DNA of 60,797 bases from Psilocybe azurescens (Eukaryota > Basidiomycota > Agaricomycetes > Agaricales > Agrocybaceae), in NCBI GenBank assembly GCA_023853785.1, contig JAJIRX010000219.1, positions 1 through 60,797 on the forward strand. Direction: 5' to 3'. The translations under genes and the position numbers were made by a program. The first letter of the stretch is position 1. The number at the start of each line of letters is the position of its first letter. The notes under the pieces are model-generated. The model had not been told where the DNA came from. It was given only the letters and a program-made list of their open reading frames with translations, and searched no databases. This document shows positions 12,690 to 23,943 of the stretch, piece by piece.

Positions 12690-13132
12690 TAATCAGTCCT
12701 GAAGGCTGAAGCGATATCGTTCTGAGCGGGAGGGTTGCGGTTGGCTCCAATCAAGGCGGTCGGAGCGCTCTTGGAATTAGGCTCTCTCTGAATAAAAGTG
12801 GGACTCAGTACATATCTTTCAGAGGTCGTATGCATAACTTATACAAAGAAGGCACAGATATATCCAGTGGTAATAGTGAGGCTTCGCGCCCTTTTAACCC
12901 AAGCACTGGGAGGTTGAATGAAACTGCTTCTTGGACACCTGTAGGGGCAGTGGATGCTCCGGAAAAGATGGTTCGTCGAATAAAGTAACCAACAATGCTG
13001 CCAGTGGAGCTTCAGTGTCCTACGAACGACAGTGAGTACTCGGGACTGTAAGACAACAGAATGATCTCACACGTAGTACGGCGGTCAATGGGAGTACAGA
13101 CATGGCGGAGTAAGCTTGGAAACGAACTGCAT
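12690..13132 (-). pseudogene. SSP1 copy F: crystallin-like small secreted protein, degenerate
   Basis: The minus-strand ATG at 13132 starts MQFVSKLT, but about 25 bases of the signal-peptide coding sequence are missing and the frame stops within 16 codons. The rest aligns with the other copies: the intron GTGAGATC...TAG, a TTTATTCGAC stretch, and the second intron near 12840. Exon 3 is eroded. It lies head-to-head with copy A (14436), the same divergent arrangement as copies E and C. A TATAAAG box survives at 13224-13218. Confidence 0.6.
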
Positions 13133-14435
13133 GTCTGAATGTGAAGGTAAGCGTTGAGTGAGAGCTTAGCAATTGGAGAGTTGGCTAAACTGCTAAGGAA
13201 TCAGAGGGTTGCTTTACCTTTATACCTTAGAGTCCAAGTTAAAATAGATAGCGTTTTCACTTATTCGGAATTCTTATTCAGAGTTGCTGAGCAGAAGCAG
13301 TAGAAGAGAATATCAGATTCCAGAATAGTTGAACGATGGTAAAGGTATGGCATCCTAGAACATAGGAGGGACATGTGCTATATCCCTACTTGTATTTAAT
13401 ACGCAAGAGAGTCACCAGAAAACAATCACAACTGGGCCGAGATAATAATATGACAGACACAGCAAACATCGAAGTTCGGTTGGTATGTAGCGTATGTTTA
13501 CTCGGGTGTTTCAACCCTCCGATTGTGATGCGAAGAACGCCATATCTTAAGAGAATGTGCCGAACGACACTATACACTGTGAAGTTTAAAGTTATAGTCA
13601 TCTTCAACATGACAATGATATATATGTATCGTTTGCAACTCTCAAGATATACTAGTATACAATGCTACATATTCCTACGACTGTCCATAGGTAGAATAAC
13701 TCCTCAAAGATATGCTGCACCGTTTTTATAGCTTTAGCTTTGTACAACTATTTTAGATATTCCCGCACTAATTTAGAGGTGAAGTTTCCGGCTAACTGTT
13801 TTTGACCACCTATACATTCCCCATTTCGTATGTACGCATTTGTTCTGTTCCTCTTGTGTACGAACACTGATTAGGATCTTTCTCTTTTGTCTCTATGGTG
13901 CTTTAGCCGTCTAAGTTTTCAATGTGTTCGTGGACATTCAACAAGTTGCCGTAGCGTTAGCGAGGTGCGGCTTGTAACAGTTAATATATTCCGAGAACAG
14001 AATAATGGGTAAACAGGGTACGTAACTATTAAATATAGGTAAGCACGACCATGGATTTTTGGGTACAAGCTTTATGACCCGCCGCTACGCCTCGGGGGGA
14101 TTCGCTTCACTCACCCCCTTTGCTTTACGGCTGGGCCAACAGCTTGCCGGGCTGCGCCCCTGAACTGCGCTTGTACAAGGATTGACTTGATGAATTGAAG
14201 ATAAATGTTGCGTGTTGTACCCTAACAGCGTCACTCAATGCTATTACTCTACTAGCTTCAAATTTCCATCTTTACGATATTCTAGAGCGCCATACCTTCA
14301 TTCAATTGTTATGAAATATGATATTCTCTTCGGCTGCTTCTGCTCAGCAGCTCTGAATAAGAATTCCGAATAAGTGAAAACGCTATCCATTTTAATGTGG
14401 ACTCTCTCTCTCAACGCCCACCTTCAGATTCAGAC
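13133..14435. promoter_or_regulatory. Shared divergent spacer between SSP1 copies F and A
   Basis: About 1.3 kb without genes. Each end carries the SSP1 upstream segment (GAATAAGAATTCCGAATAAG region) in inverted orientation. The middle (13350-14050) is the spacer also found before copies B (16330) and D (33550). A 110-bp insert between GTACAAG direct repeats (14063-14069 and 14173-14179) is absent from B. Next to copy A, roughly 60 bases holding the TATA box and leader are deleted relative to B, C and D. Confidence 0.55.
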
Positions 14436-14914
14436 ATGCAGTTCACTTCCAAGCTTACTGGTCTTTTGATCACCATCGCTGCTTCCGCCATGTCTGTACA
14501 GGCATTGGTTGCTGCACCACGTGTGAGATCGTTTTGTTGTTCGACAATCCCGAGTACTCACTGTCATTTGTAGGACGCTGAAGTTCAACCGGCAGAATTG
14601 ACGGTTGCTTTATTCGACTTAACATATTTTTGGGAGCATCCACCAGCCTTCCAGGTATCCAAAATGGAGTTTCCTTCAACCTCCCCAGTGATTGGGCCAA
14701 TAGGACGCGAAGCCTCTATGTTAGCCTTGGATATGGCTGTAACTTCTTTGTGTAAGTTATCCATACGACTCCTGAAAGACACGTACTGAGTCCGGTTTTA
14801 TTTAGAGCACCTGATTCCAAGGGCCCTTCGACTTACTTGAATGGAGCCCAGCGCATCCTTCCCCCAAACATCGATCGAAGAATTCAATCTTTGACCTGCT
14901 TTGAGGAAGAGTAG
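14436..14914 (+). pseudogene. SSP1 copy A: crystallin-like small secreted protein, frame-shifted and promoter-deleted
   Basis: ATG at 14436. The signal peptide (MQFTSKLTGLLITIAASAMS) is intact and followed by AAPR and the family intron. In exon 2 one base is missing near the TTTTT run around 14626-14630 relative to copies C and D. The shifted frame stays open to the donor but then meets a TAG at the exon 2/3 junction. Exon 3 ends with TAG at 14914. The family TATA box is deleted upstream. This is probably a dead copy, unless the deletion in the T-run is a consensus error; that would not restore the promoter. Confidence 0.65.
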
Positions 14915-15519
14915 TTATGTAGTCTATAATTAAGATGAGAGAGAATCCAATGGCAGGGTGAAGGTGGAGTAAGGGCAGTCGTCAAGACTTTAAAACAACA
15001 AATTAGTCGGTGGGAGTTGTGATGATGAGGAAACATATGTACAAATGATTTATAATATTATTCAAATGTCTTTGAATCCATGCACAAGCGCCAGTACCAA
15101 CCGACAGTTTGGGACAGGTGCTTTCGATAACATCGTCTGTTGAATTGTGGACAGTCAGAAAACCCATTTCGACGATGAATGCTAATTTACCTAAACCGCG
15201 GACGAAGAGTTATATAGAAGTATCCAATTCGAATTACAGTACACACCAGAACCTTTCTTTTAAATTTTAAGGGATGGCGTCAATAGATTATGTATGTGTG
15301 TAGCAAAAAACTGTCAGTAGAGATGTATGTCGGTGTACTTGATATGTAAAAAATGAGAAATAGGAAAGAAAGGAATGAAAATGAAGGTCTTCAGTCCATA
15401 TGCGTCATGTCACGCCAGGGAGCGGGGATGGGTGGGGTGTAAAAAAGCAAAGAAAAGAGAAAAGAAAGAAAGCAAGAAAGCTCACCTATCAAACGTCAGA
15501 TCTTCAGACGTCAAACCCT
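14915..15519. other. SSP1 3' flank, duplicated
   Basis: This non-coding segment follows every forward SSP1 copy (also 17889-18640, 24425-25019, 32890-33225 and 34997-35594). It ends in a purine-rich AAGAAAGCAAGAAAG tract immediately before glyoxal-oxidase tail sequence. No coding signal seen. Confidence 0.5.
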
Positions 15520-16135
15520 CATCAACTCATCACCACTACCGATTCGCTCCCTATTGCTGGTGGTGGTGGTGCTGAAACTGATCCAGCTGCGTCATCGATC
15601 ACCCACCCAACTCCCCGACCAGTGGCTGCCCCGATGATGCATCATACGCGTCATTCCCAAGTACCTGACTCCGACTCCCAAACGAAGACGTGCCCTACCG
15701 TCATCCTTGTACGGCGCGTTGATGCTCACGTTCCCTGCAGGGCCTGCACCTAATAATCACCGGTAAATTGCTTTCCTCCCCTCCTTCCCCTCTGTGCCGC
15801 CCGTGCTGTTTCCATTCGCGGCCCCTCCCGCACCAGCAACACGATCCAGCCTGAAACTCGGCGGGAGCATGATAGCCTCCGCCATCAGCTGTCGCTCAAT
15901 CCTGCAACTGCCAACAATCACCCACGTCGCATTGCTCGGCACGCCATCCACCACCACAAACAGGAGAGCCGGGTCTGGATGGAACGGGTTCGTGTTTGGC
16001 GGGGTGCGCAACGTGCAGCGTGGTCGCGCCGTACTTGTTCACCGTGTACGTGTTCCGCGCAGCTGCATGCGCCTCTGCCCCATGTTTGTGATCTGCACGA
16101 TGATGTCACCATGAATGAGTAGTATCATGATATTT
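15520..16135 (-). pseudogene. Glyoxal oxidase 3' fragment joined to Fic sequence (unit 1)
   Basis: The minus strand carries pieces of the glyoxal oxidase C-terminal half: the MGQRRMQLR motif, a WVIVGSCRIE segment, and parts of the Thr/Pro-rich cytosolic tail. At about 16085-16135 the sequence switches to the Fic gene's third intron (GTAAATATCATGATAC...). The same junction recurs at about 19735, so the chimera existed before the units separated. Frames are interrupted throughout. Confidence 0.6.
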
Positions 16136-16139
16136 ACCT

Positions 16140-16330
16140 TGTTTAAACTTTCATCGACCACCCACCCCACTCCTCGCATGCGCCACCGGCGACTGCTCCG
16201 AATACGCGTCATACGCATCGTTCCCAACACCTGGCTCCGTCTCCCGAACGACGATGTGCCCATGCTCATACTGCTACCTGTGCGCGCATCTCACGTGTTG
16301 TCGTCGTGGTACTGCCCGCCGCCGCCGCCT
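16140..16330 (-). pseudogene. Second glyoxal oxidase tail fragment (unit 1)
   Basis: Roughly 190 bases match the glyoxal oxidase tail (SGQPPVGHAG and SFGSRSQVFGNDAYD regions, in degenerate form). They end abruptly at GCCGCCGCC, where the SSP1 spacer (TATATCCCTACTTG) begins. An equivalent tail/spacer junction occurs at about 33545. Confidence 0.5.
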
Positions 16331-17287
16331 ATATCCCTACTTGTAGTACGCAAGAGAGTCACTAAAAACAATCACAACTGGGCCGAGATAATAATATAAC
16401 AGATACACCGGGTATGTAGTATATGTTGCCGTTTATGGTACTCCGGTGTTTCAATCCTCCGATTGTGTTAGATTGTACCACGGTTAGACCGGCGTCTATA
16501 TATATAGAATCATGACTCCAGTACATATCTCGCGTAAGGCCTATCGTAAATATTAGGTGCCACATACCGATCGAGGTATACATTATCTGCCAGGTTTGTG
16601 CACTCCGTCATTACTTCTGTCACTTCTATTCTAGTTCGTTCCAATGTACCATTTTTTAATGCGAAGAACGCCATGTCTTAAGAGTATATGGCGAACGACA
16701 CTATACACTGAAGTTTGAAGTTATAGTCATCCTCACCATGAAAATAATATATATGTATCGTTTGCAACTCTCAGGACATACTAGTATACAACACTACATA
16801 TTCCTACGACTGTCCATAGGTAGAATAACTCCTCAAAGATATGCTGCACCGCTTTTAAGGTATTCAGCTTTGCGCAACTATTTTGGATATTACCGCACTA
16901 GTGTAGAGGGGAGAAGTCTGGGTGAAGTTTCCGGCCAACTCTTTTTGATAACAGTTAATATAATCCGGGAGCAGAATAATGGGTAAAAGGGTACGTGACT
17001 ATTAATGTTGGTAAGCACGACATAGATTTTTGTACAAGAATTGACTTAATGAATAGATGATGAATGTTGCGTGTCGTACCCCAACAGCGCTCAATGCTAT
17101 GTAATTAATACTCTACTAGCTTCAGGTTTCCATTTCTAGGGCGCCATACCTTCGTTCAACTGTTCTATGATCTGATATTCTCTTCGGCTGCTCTAGTGTA
17201 CTCTGTCTTCTGCTCCATCAGTCAGCAACTCTGAATAAGAATTCCGAATAAGTGAAAACGCTATCCGTTTTAATTTAGACTCTAAGG
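16330..17287. other. SSP1 spacer upstream of copy B
   Basis: A non-coding copy of the roughly 1 kb spacer that precedes SSP1 genes. It lacks the GTACAAG-flanked insert seen before A and C. No gene recognised. Confidence 0.45.
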
Positions 17288-17295
17288 TATAAAAA
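17288..17295 (+). promoter_or_regulatory. TATA box of SSP1 copy B
   Basis: TATAAAAA lies 94 bases before the ATG at 17382 in a segment conserved in copies C, D and E, followed by a pyrimidine-rich leader. Confidence 0.6.
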
Positions 17296-17381
17296 GGTAA
17301 AGCAATCCTCTCATTCCTTAGCAGTTTAACCAACTCTCCAATTGCTAAGCTCTCTCTCAACGCTCACCTGAACATTCAGAC

Positions 17382-17888
17382 ATGCAGTTCACTTCCAAGC
17401 TTGGTGGTCTTTTGATAATCATCGCCGCTTCCGCCATGTCTGTACAGGCATTGGCTGCTGCACCACGTGTGAGATCGTTTTGTTGTCCGACAATCCTGAG
17501 TACTCACTGTCATTTGTAGGGCGCTGAAGCTCAACTAGCGGCATTATCGGTTACTTTATTCGACCAACAAGGTTTTCCGGGACATTCATCACCCCTACAG
17601 GTGTCCAAGAAGGAGTTTCATTTAATCTCCCCAATGATTGGCTTCGCAGGGCGCGCAGCCTCATTGTTAGCGATGGATATACTTGTGGCTTCTTTGTGTA
17701 AGCTATCCATACGACTCCTAAAAAATAAGTACTGAATCCGACTTTTATTTTATTTAGAGCACCTGATTCCCATGGCTTTGCGACTTACTTGGCAGGAGCA
17801 CATGACATCCTTCCCCACACGTCGATAGAGAAGTTGAATCTTTTACCTGCTACTACGGCTAATGTGAAAGATCCAGTGGTAGGGTGAA
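17382..17888 (+). pseudogene. SSP1 copy B: crystallin-like small secreted protein, frame-shifted
   Basis: ATG at 17382. Exon 1 (17382-17468) encodes an intact signal peptide (MQFTSKLGGLLIIIAASAMS...) ending AAPR. Exon 2 starts at 17520. It reads LSVTLFDQQGF, then loses one base around 17578-17590 relative to copies C and D. The shifted frame stays open to the donor at 17698. Exon 3 is aligned but has a further indel near 17835 and no family-type ending (ESFTCF). The promoter with TATA box is intact. Probably a pseudogene; conceivably still makes a truncated secreted peptide. Confidence 0.6.
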
Positions 17889-18639
17889 GGTGGAGTAAGG
17901 GCAGTCGTCAAGACTTTAAAACAACCAGTCAGTCTGTGGCAGTTATGATGAGAATACATGCAAATGATTTATAATATTATTTAAATTTCTTTGAATCCAT
18001 GCACAAGCCCCACTGTCAGTGGGTCTGTCCCTGGATACTTCGGCAGTTCAGGACAGACGCTTTTGACAACATCGTTCATTGAATTGTGGATAGTCAGAAA
18101 ACCCCTTTCGACTATGAATGGTAATTTACCTAGACCGTGCCCGAAGTGATCGAAGTGTTCAATCCAAATTTCAGTACACATCAGAACTCTTTTTGAAAAG
18201 TGTCAAGGGATAGCGTTGATAGATTATGTATGTGTGTAACAAAAAAAAACTGTCAGTAGAGATGTATGTCCGTGTTAGTAATACTACTTAATATGTAAAA
18301 AACTAGAAATGGGAAAGAAATGAATGAAATGAAAGTCTTTAGTCCACATGCCATGTCACGCTAGGGGGCATGTCACCTGGTATAAAAAAGCAAAGATAAA
18401 GAGAAAGAAAGAAAGCAAGAAAGCTGTAAGCCTGGCGCCCCAGTCCACAGCCCCTTTCTGTATTATCTTATCTTCTACATCTACGTACACGTGACCGCGA
18501 TCCATTCCTTCGACACCGACTTCTCCCTTACACATTACACATTATGCCACCGTACACACCTGTAGCCCAGTCAGTCGTTCTATCGATATATCGTGGCCCT
18601 GTCATTCTCCGCGTGACTCTCAGTGGCCAGGCTTTCAAA
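17889..18639. other. SSP1 3' flank, copy B
   Basis: Duplicated non-coding segment as at 14915-15519, with about 190 bases of unrelated sequence (around 18430-18620) inserted after the AAGAAAGCAAGAAAG tract. No gene seen. Confidence 0.4.
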
Positions 18640-19735
18640 AGCACAGCTATCAGACACTGGTCAACTCGTCATCACTACCGATACCCTCCCTGCTCCTGGT
18701 GGTGGTGGTACTGATACTGATTCAGCTGTGTCGTCAACGTCGCATCCTCACCCATCTCACTCCCCGCATGCCCCACCGGCGGCTGCCCAGAATATGCGTC
18801 ATACGCATCGTTCCCAAACACCTGGCTCCGACTCCCGAACGACGACGCGCCCCTCCCACTGGCGCCCTCATCCTTGTAAGGTGCGTTGATGCTCATGCTC
18901 CCCGTGCGCGCGTCTCACATGCTGTCGTCGTGGTACTGGCCACCAGTGGCGCTGCCCCCGATGCTGCCGCCCTTTGCAAGGGAGACGAACACGGAGGAGT
19001 CTCCGTCATGCGAGGTCGACCAGCCGCTGACCACCGGTTTCCCGCCCAACCCTGCCCCTGCCCCTGCCACGTCCATGCCGACGCCGTATTCCTTGAACGG
19101 TGGCATCCTCGCCGTGCTCCGATTGCGGCGCTTCATGCATAACGCGATCAGGGCGCCAAGAACACCGGCCACCACGATGCCACCGACAATGCATCCAATG
19201 ATCACCGGCAAATCACTCTTCTCTCCCTCTTCCTTCCCGTCCACGTTATCTCCGCCCGTAGCGCCATTTTGCCTCACACTCGGCGGGATCATGCTCGCCT
19301 CCGCCGTCGGCTGCGGCTCAATACTACCACTGCCTACAATCACCCACGTCGCATTGCTTGGCACGCCATCCACCACCACAAACAGCAGCGCCGGGCCCGG
19401 TGGAGTAGGCCAATCCAGCCTATCCTAACAGCTTGTGTCTGGCAAAGCTCAAAATGCTCGTCGAGCAGCCACACAGTATGGCGTTGCAGGCAAGGTGCGT
19501 TGTTCCACTGAATTCTAGCGTGCACAGCCGCTGATATGATCTACAGTAATCTAATCTAATCCACGTTCGGGCAGCTCGGCCCAGATTGTCAGACCTCACT
19601 TCTACACCGCTGGAACATGTTCGGGTTCGGCAGCAGCTGCGCGACGTGCAGTGTGATCGCACCGTCCTCGTTCACCGTGTACGTGTTCCGCAGCTGCATA
19701 TGCCCCTGCCCCTTTTTCGTGATCTGCAAGATAAT
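18640..19735 (-). pseudogene. Glyoxal oxidase C-terminal fragment with insertion (unit 2)
   Basis: The minus strand encodes the end of the catalytic domain (WVIVGSGSIEPQPTAEASMI), an acidic linker, a transmembrane segment (LPVIIGCIVGGIVVAGVLGA), a CMKRRNR stop-transfer and the cytosolic tail. Part of the tail carries the SMSINAPYKDEG motif. The 154-codon stretch 19379-18915 is uninterrupted, but there is no N-terminal two-thirds. About 200 bases (19405-19605) of unrelated DNA interrupt the alignment within a Pro-Gly-Trp-Asn codon region. Beyond 19735 it switches to Fic sequence. Confidence 0.7.
19405..19605. mobile_element. About 200-bp insertion in the glyoxal oxidase fragment
   Basis: Inserted between GGGCCCGG and TGGAACATG, which are adjacent in the full-length copies. 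I see no clean target-site duplication or terminal inverted repeat, so its class is unknown. Confidence 0.4.
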
Positions 19736-20066
19736 GTCACCATGAATGAGTGGTATTATGATATTTACCTTCGTTAGATATTTCCAAAACCATATTCGCC
19801 TGCCTATCCGTTCTCGCTGCAGTCATCTGCAAGAACACGTCCAGCTCCTCATCGACGACATTCAAACGCGCCAAAATAGCCTGTGCCTGATAAGTTTAAA
19901 CGGGTGAGATATACATGGCAGCAGGCAAGAAAATCTAAAGGATCTTCACTTTCCTTTACAGGGCAACTGCAATCGCATCGCCCCCGAAAAGCAGCAGCAG
20001 GTTTGCCTTCCTGACTAGGAGATATGGGTGCACGTCTTCCGGGTACTTGTCCAGCAGCTCTTCGAC
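19736..20066 (-). pseudogene. Fic gene fragment (exons 2-3 region)
   Basis: Minus-strand match to the Fic gene at 10.4-10.7 kb: the LEELLDKYPED-like segment, the VRKANLLLLF segment, an intron, then LNVVDEELDVFLQMTA and the start of the following intron. It has an in-frame TAA where the complete gene has TAC, and lacks all catalytic exons. It contains GGGGGCGATG where the complete gene has GGGGTGATG, which is informative about a possible missing base in that gene. Confidence 0.7.
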
Positions 20067-20236
20067 TGGACTACTAACACCTTGTCGTTGATCAATCACC
20101 ATTATAACGCGTAACTATAAGCATTAACTGCTCCACATTCAAGGCTCACTTCTACGACTTTCAGTGAGCTCCGCAGAACAGCTACTCTCACAGCGACCAC
20201 ACATCACTTGACGTTGCTGCAAAAAAATCCCACAAA

Positions 20237-20643
20237 ATGCGAAGCACAATTACCCCGCCCACCCTCCTCCAACTACTATACATCACTCTCATTCTTACTC
20301 TCTCCCATCCTCTTAATCCCAGCACCTCTTTAGCACTGGCCCAACGTGTTGCCGACATCCCTCTAATAATCATCAGTGCCAGTAACACAGACACCGAGTC
20401 CACCCCACCAACCCCACTCCAAGACGCCAATCCAGCGGCGGTCGACCAGGATGGGACCCGCGCTTGCGAATCGGGCCCGTCATCCCACCGCCTGGCGTGC
20501 TCCAAGGGCTAGAGATGGACAACGGCAACGATAATGACCCGCCCGGGCCATCCGGGTCCAACTCTGGCGCAGGGCCAGACCCGCCGTCCGAATACGATGG
20601 TGATGAGCCATCATCTAATAACGATGAAGACGACGGAAATTAG
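20237..20643 (+). pseudogene. SSP2 copy 2: small secreted acidic-tailed protein, one frameshift
   Basis: ATG at 20237. The leader contains a hydrophobic segment (LLYITLILTLSHPL), then LALAQRVADIP. This frame stops after SSHRLACSKG at 20512. The family-type continuation (WDPRLRIGPVIPPPGV and the acidic tail ending in NDEDDGN before the TAG at 20641-20643) is open in another frame. One indel in 20390-20460 would join them. Function unknown. The visible features are a secretion leader, a Pro-rich core with an RRQ pair that could be a Kex2-type site, and an acidic, likely disordered tail. Best preserved of the three copies. Confidence 0.55.
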
Positions 20644-20918
20644 TAGTCGGTATGATAACGCGCTGGAAGTAGCCTATATTCACAATCAAGATTGGGATCA
20701 GAAATCAACATCTCCAGCTCGCGTTCGCAGTCTGCATTGCATGTGTGACCACCAGGTAAACATGTATTTTGGGTCATTTCGAATATTTCCAATGCATCTG
20801 GGAAGCGATCGTCCTGGAAGTAAATAATTCCCATCCACGAGGACATGCCACCAATATGTCCCACGTTTTCAGACCGATTGTATGCTCCGCAAGTTTGGTG
20901 GGCGCTTCTTTCCGCCAT
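20640..20918 (-). pseudogene. TPR-domain fragment 2 (C-terminal end)
   Basis: Open for 92 codons on the minus strand: a helix-turn-helix pair (SENVGHIGGMSSWMG, then DRFPDALEIFEMTQ) typical of TPR units, followed by a Cys-containing linker and the terminal ELEMLISDPNLDCEYRLLPA segment. The upstream part of any TPR/STAND protein is absent. Its TAA (20642-20640) overlaps the TAG of SSP2 in the tetranucleotide TTAG, exactly as in the unit at 12.06 kb. Confidence 0.5.
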
Positions 20919-21839
20919 GATATTTGTTTGTGCAGAAATGTAGGACCCCAGGGCATCGCTCGTCTCGCTGTGCTCGTGGCTACCGTTTTACCGCTTGAAG
21001 ATTGATTTGTTAAAATTTAAAAGTTCAATAGTCTTTTGGCGATATCTATGTTCGAGGTACTTATTCCATATAAGATTGTTGGACTCCAATTGTACTGTGT
21101 AAATCATTTGTATGTTTTCTCACCGTAACTCCATCAGACCAACTCATTGTTTTAAAGTCTTGACGACTGCCCTTACTCCACCTTCACCCTGTCACAGGAT
21201 CCTCTTTCATCTTAACCGTAGACTACGATGTGCTGTAATTCAGATCGAACACTTCGAACACTTCGAACACGGTCTAGGTAAATTAATATTCATCGTCGAA
21301 AGGGGTTTCTGATCTCGAGGAGGTGCATCGCGCCAAGTAGTGGATAATATATAGAATGTATGGTAGACATTGGGGGTGTGGAGAGGTCGGTGCCGGAGGT
21401 GCCGCCTCGTCTCCAGGGCGTAGAAAACCCGATGGAAGTGCTGAAGGGTGACCCCCTTTTCGCACTTCTAAAGGTTCTACTCTACCTTGATTGTATTTGA
21501 GTTATATATATTATGTGTTGAGAATAGAATAGTTTCGGTGATGGGTGGGTGGGATTTTAAGTGATGCTAGGATATAGATTGGGTAAAGAGTGAGCTTATG
21601 GGAAAGGGTTGTGCAGTCGTCGTTGTGCGACTTCAAACGTAGTGTAAGGGAAAACGATGGGAATCAGGATACACGTGATGGCGTCTCCTTCACGAGAAGT
21701 CGTACCCGCTCGCGGGTACTTCCACTATCCACAATTTAACAAACGATGTTGTCAAAAGCGTCAGTTGTGAACTCTTGTTTAATCTTCATAACTCGGTATC
21801 CAAGAACAGACACACCGAAACTGGCACTTGTGCATGGAT
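20919..21839. other. Mixed duplicated non-coding segment
   Basis: Contains the downstream segment also seen at 12420-12620 and pieces of SSP1 3' flank in inverted orientation. Around 21310-21720 is unique sequence with a short Pro-rich minus ORF that I do not support as a gene. Confidence 0.35.
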
Positions 21840-21995
21840 TCAAAGAAATTTAAATCATATTGTAAATCATTTGTATGTTTTCTCATCGTAGCTACATCAG
21901 ACCAACTCGTTGTTTAAAGTCCTGAAGACTGCCTCAGTTCCACATTCACCCTGCGACTCGATTCCCTTTCATCTTAACCATAGTAGACTACATAA

Positions 21996-22477
21996 CTAAT
22001 GAGTCTTGAAGCAAGTAAAAGATTCAATTGATTGATCGATGCTTGCGGAAAGGACGGCGTTGGTTCCCCCTCAAGAAAGTTGCAGGGCCATGGGAATCAG
22101 GCGCTCTAAATAAAAGCCGGACTCAGTACGTATCTTTCAGGAGTCGTACGGATAACTTACACAAAGAAGCCACAAATATATCCATCACTAACAATGAGGC
22201 TTCGCGCCCTGTCAGACCAATCACTTGGGAGGTTGAATGAAGTTCCTTCTTGGACACCTGTAGGGGTGATGGATGTTCCGCCAAAATTTTGTCCGTCGAA
22301 TAAAGTAACCGACAATGCTGCCAGTGGAGCTTCAGCGTCCTACGAATGACAGTGAGTACTCAGGATTGTCAGACAACAAAATGATCTCACACGTGGCGCA
22401 ACGACCAATGCCTGTACAGACATGGCGGAAGCGGCGATGGTGATCAAAAGACCAGTAAGCTTGGAAGTGAACTGCAT
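21996..22477 (-). CDS. SSP1 copy E: beta/gamma-crystallin-like small secreted protein (one-base insertion)
   Basis: Minus-strand ATG at 22477 in the left arm of the inverted repeat, nearly identical to copy C (see there for protein description). A fifth G in the run at 22066-22070 shifts exon 3 and would end the protein within 20 codons of the shift, at a TGA. Copy C has four G and a normal ending. Either E is a very recent pseudogene or the extra base is a consensus error. A TATAAAAA box lies at 22571-22564. Confidence 0.6.
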
Positions 22478-22770
22478 GTCTGAATCTTCAAGTGAGCGTT
22501 GAGAGAGAGTTTAGCAATCGGAGAGTTGGTTAAACTGCTAAGGAATCAGAGGATTGGTTTACGTTTTTATACGTTAGAGTCCGAATTAAAATGGATAGAG
22601 TTTTCACTTACTTGGAATTCTTATTCAGAGTTGCTTACTAACGGAGCAGAAGACAGAGTACACCAGAGTAGCCGAAAAGAATATCATATTCCAGAACAGT
22701 TGAACGAAGGTATGGCGCCCTAGAATATCGGAAGGATGGAAATTTGAAGCTAGTAGTAGAGTAATGGCAT

Positions 22771-23640
22771 TGAGCGCTGTTGGAGTACAACGCGCATTCC
22801 ACTTACTTGGAATTCTTATTCAGAGTTGCTGACCAACTCAGCAGAAGCAGCCGAAGAGAATATCAGATTCAAGAACAGTTGAACGAAAGTATGGCGCCCT
22901 AGAACATAGGAAGGACATGTGCCATATCCCTACTTATACAGAAGATAGTTGCCAGAAAACAATTACAACTGGACCGAGATAACAATACGACAGATACAGC
23001 AAAAATCGAAGTTCGGTTCAGTGGGTGTGTAGTGTATGTTGCCATTTATGGTACTCGCATGTTGCAACCCTCTGACTGTGCCACGGTTAGACGGGCGTCT
23101 AAATATATAGAATATTTAAAACATCTCGTTCCACAAGCCCTTGCTTCCTGACTTACGCATCTCGTGTAAGACCTATCATGACTATTAGATGCTACATACT
23201 GATCAAGGTCTACATTATCTGCCAGGTTTGTGCACTCTGTCATTACTACTGTCACTTCTGTTCTATGTTTGTTCCAATGTACTAGTTTTTGATGCAAAGA
23301 ACACCATTTGTCGCATCTATTTTAGATATTCCCACACTAATCTAGAGGGTGAAGCCTGGGTGAAGTTTCTAGCCAACTATTTTTGATAACAGTTAATATA
23401 ATCTGAGAGCATAATAATGGGTAAAGGGGGTACGTGACTCTTGATGTAGGTAGGCACGATATGTATTTTTGGATACAAGCTTTAGTATGACCTGCTGCTA
23501 CGCCTCAGGGAGATTTTCTTCGCTCACCCTCCTTTTCTTCATGGCTGACGCAACATTTTTCCGAGCATGTGCCCCTGGACCCTACTTGTACAGAGGTTTG
23601 ACTTGAAGAATTGAAGAATTATATTGCACGTTGTACTCCA
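22771..23640. other. Spacer of the inverted repeat
   Basis: Contains SSP1 upstream spacer sequence in the forward orientation (22910-23460) and, near 23495-23590, the GTACAAG-associated insert seen before copy A. No gene recognised. Confidence 0.4.
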
Positions 23641-23849
23641 ACAGCGCTCAATGCCATTACTCTACTACTAGCTTCAAATTTCCATCCTTCCGATATTCTA
23701 GGGCGCCATACCTTCGTTCAACTGTTCTGGAATATGATATTCTTTTCGGCTACTCTGGTGTACTCTGTCTTCTGCTCCGTTAGTAAGCAACTCTGAATAA
23801 GAATTCCAAGTAAGTGAAAACTCTATCCATTTTAATTCGGACTCTAACG

Positions 23850-23857
23850 TATAAAAA
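23850..23857 (+). promoter_or_regulatory. TATA box of SSP1 copy C
   Basis: TATAAAAA, 94 bases upstream of the ATG at 23944, the same spacing as in copies B and E. Confidence 0.65.
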
Positions 23858-23943
23858 CGTAAACCAATCCTCTGATTCCTTAGCAGTTTAACCAACTCTC
23901 CGATTGCTAAACTCTCTCTCAACGCTCACTTGAAGATTCAGAC

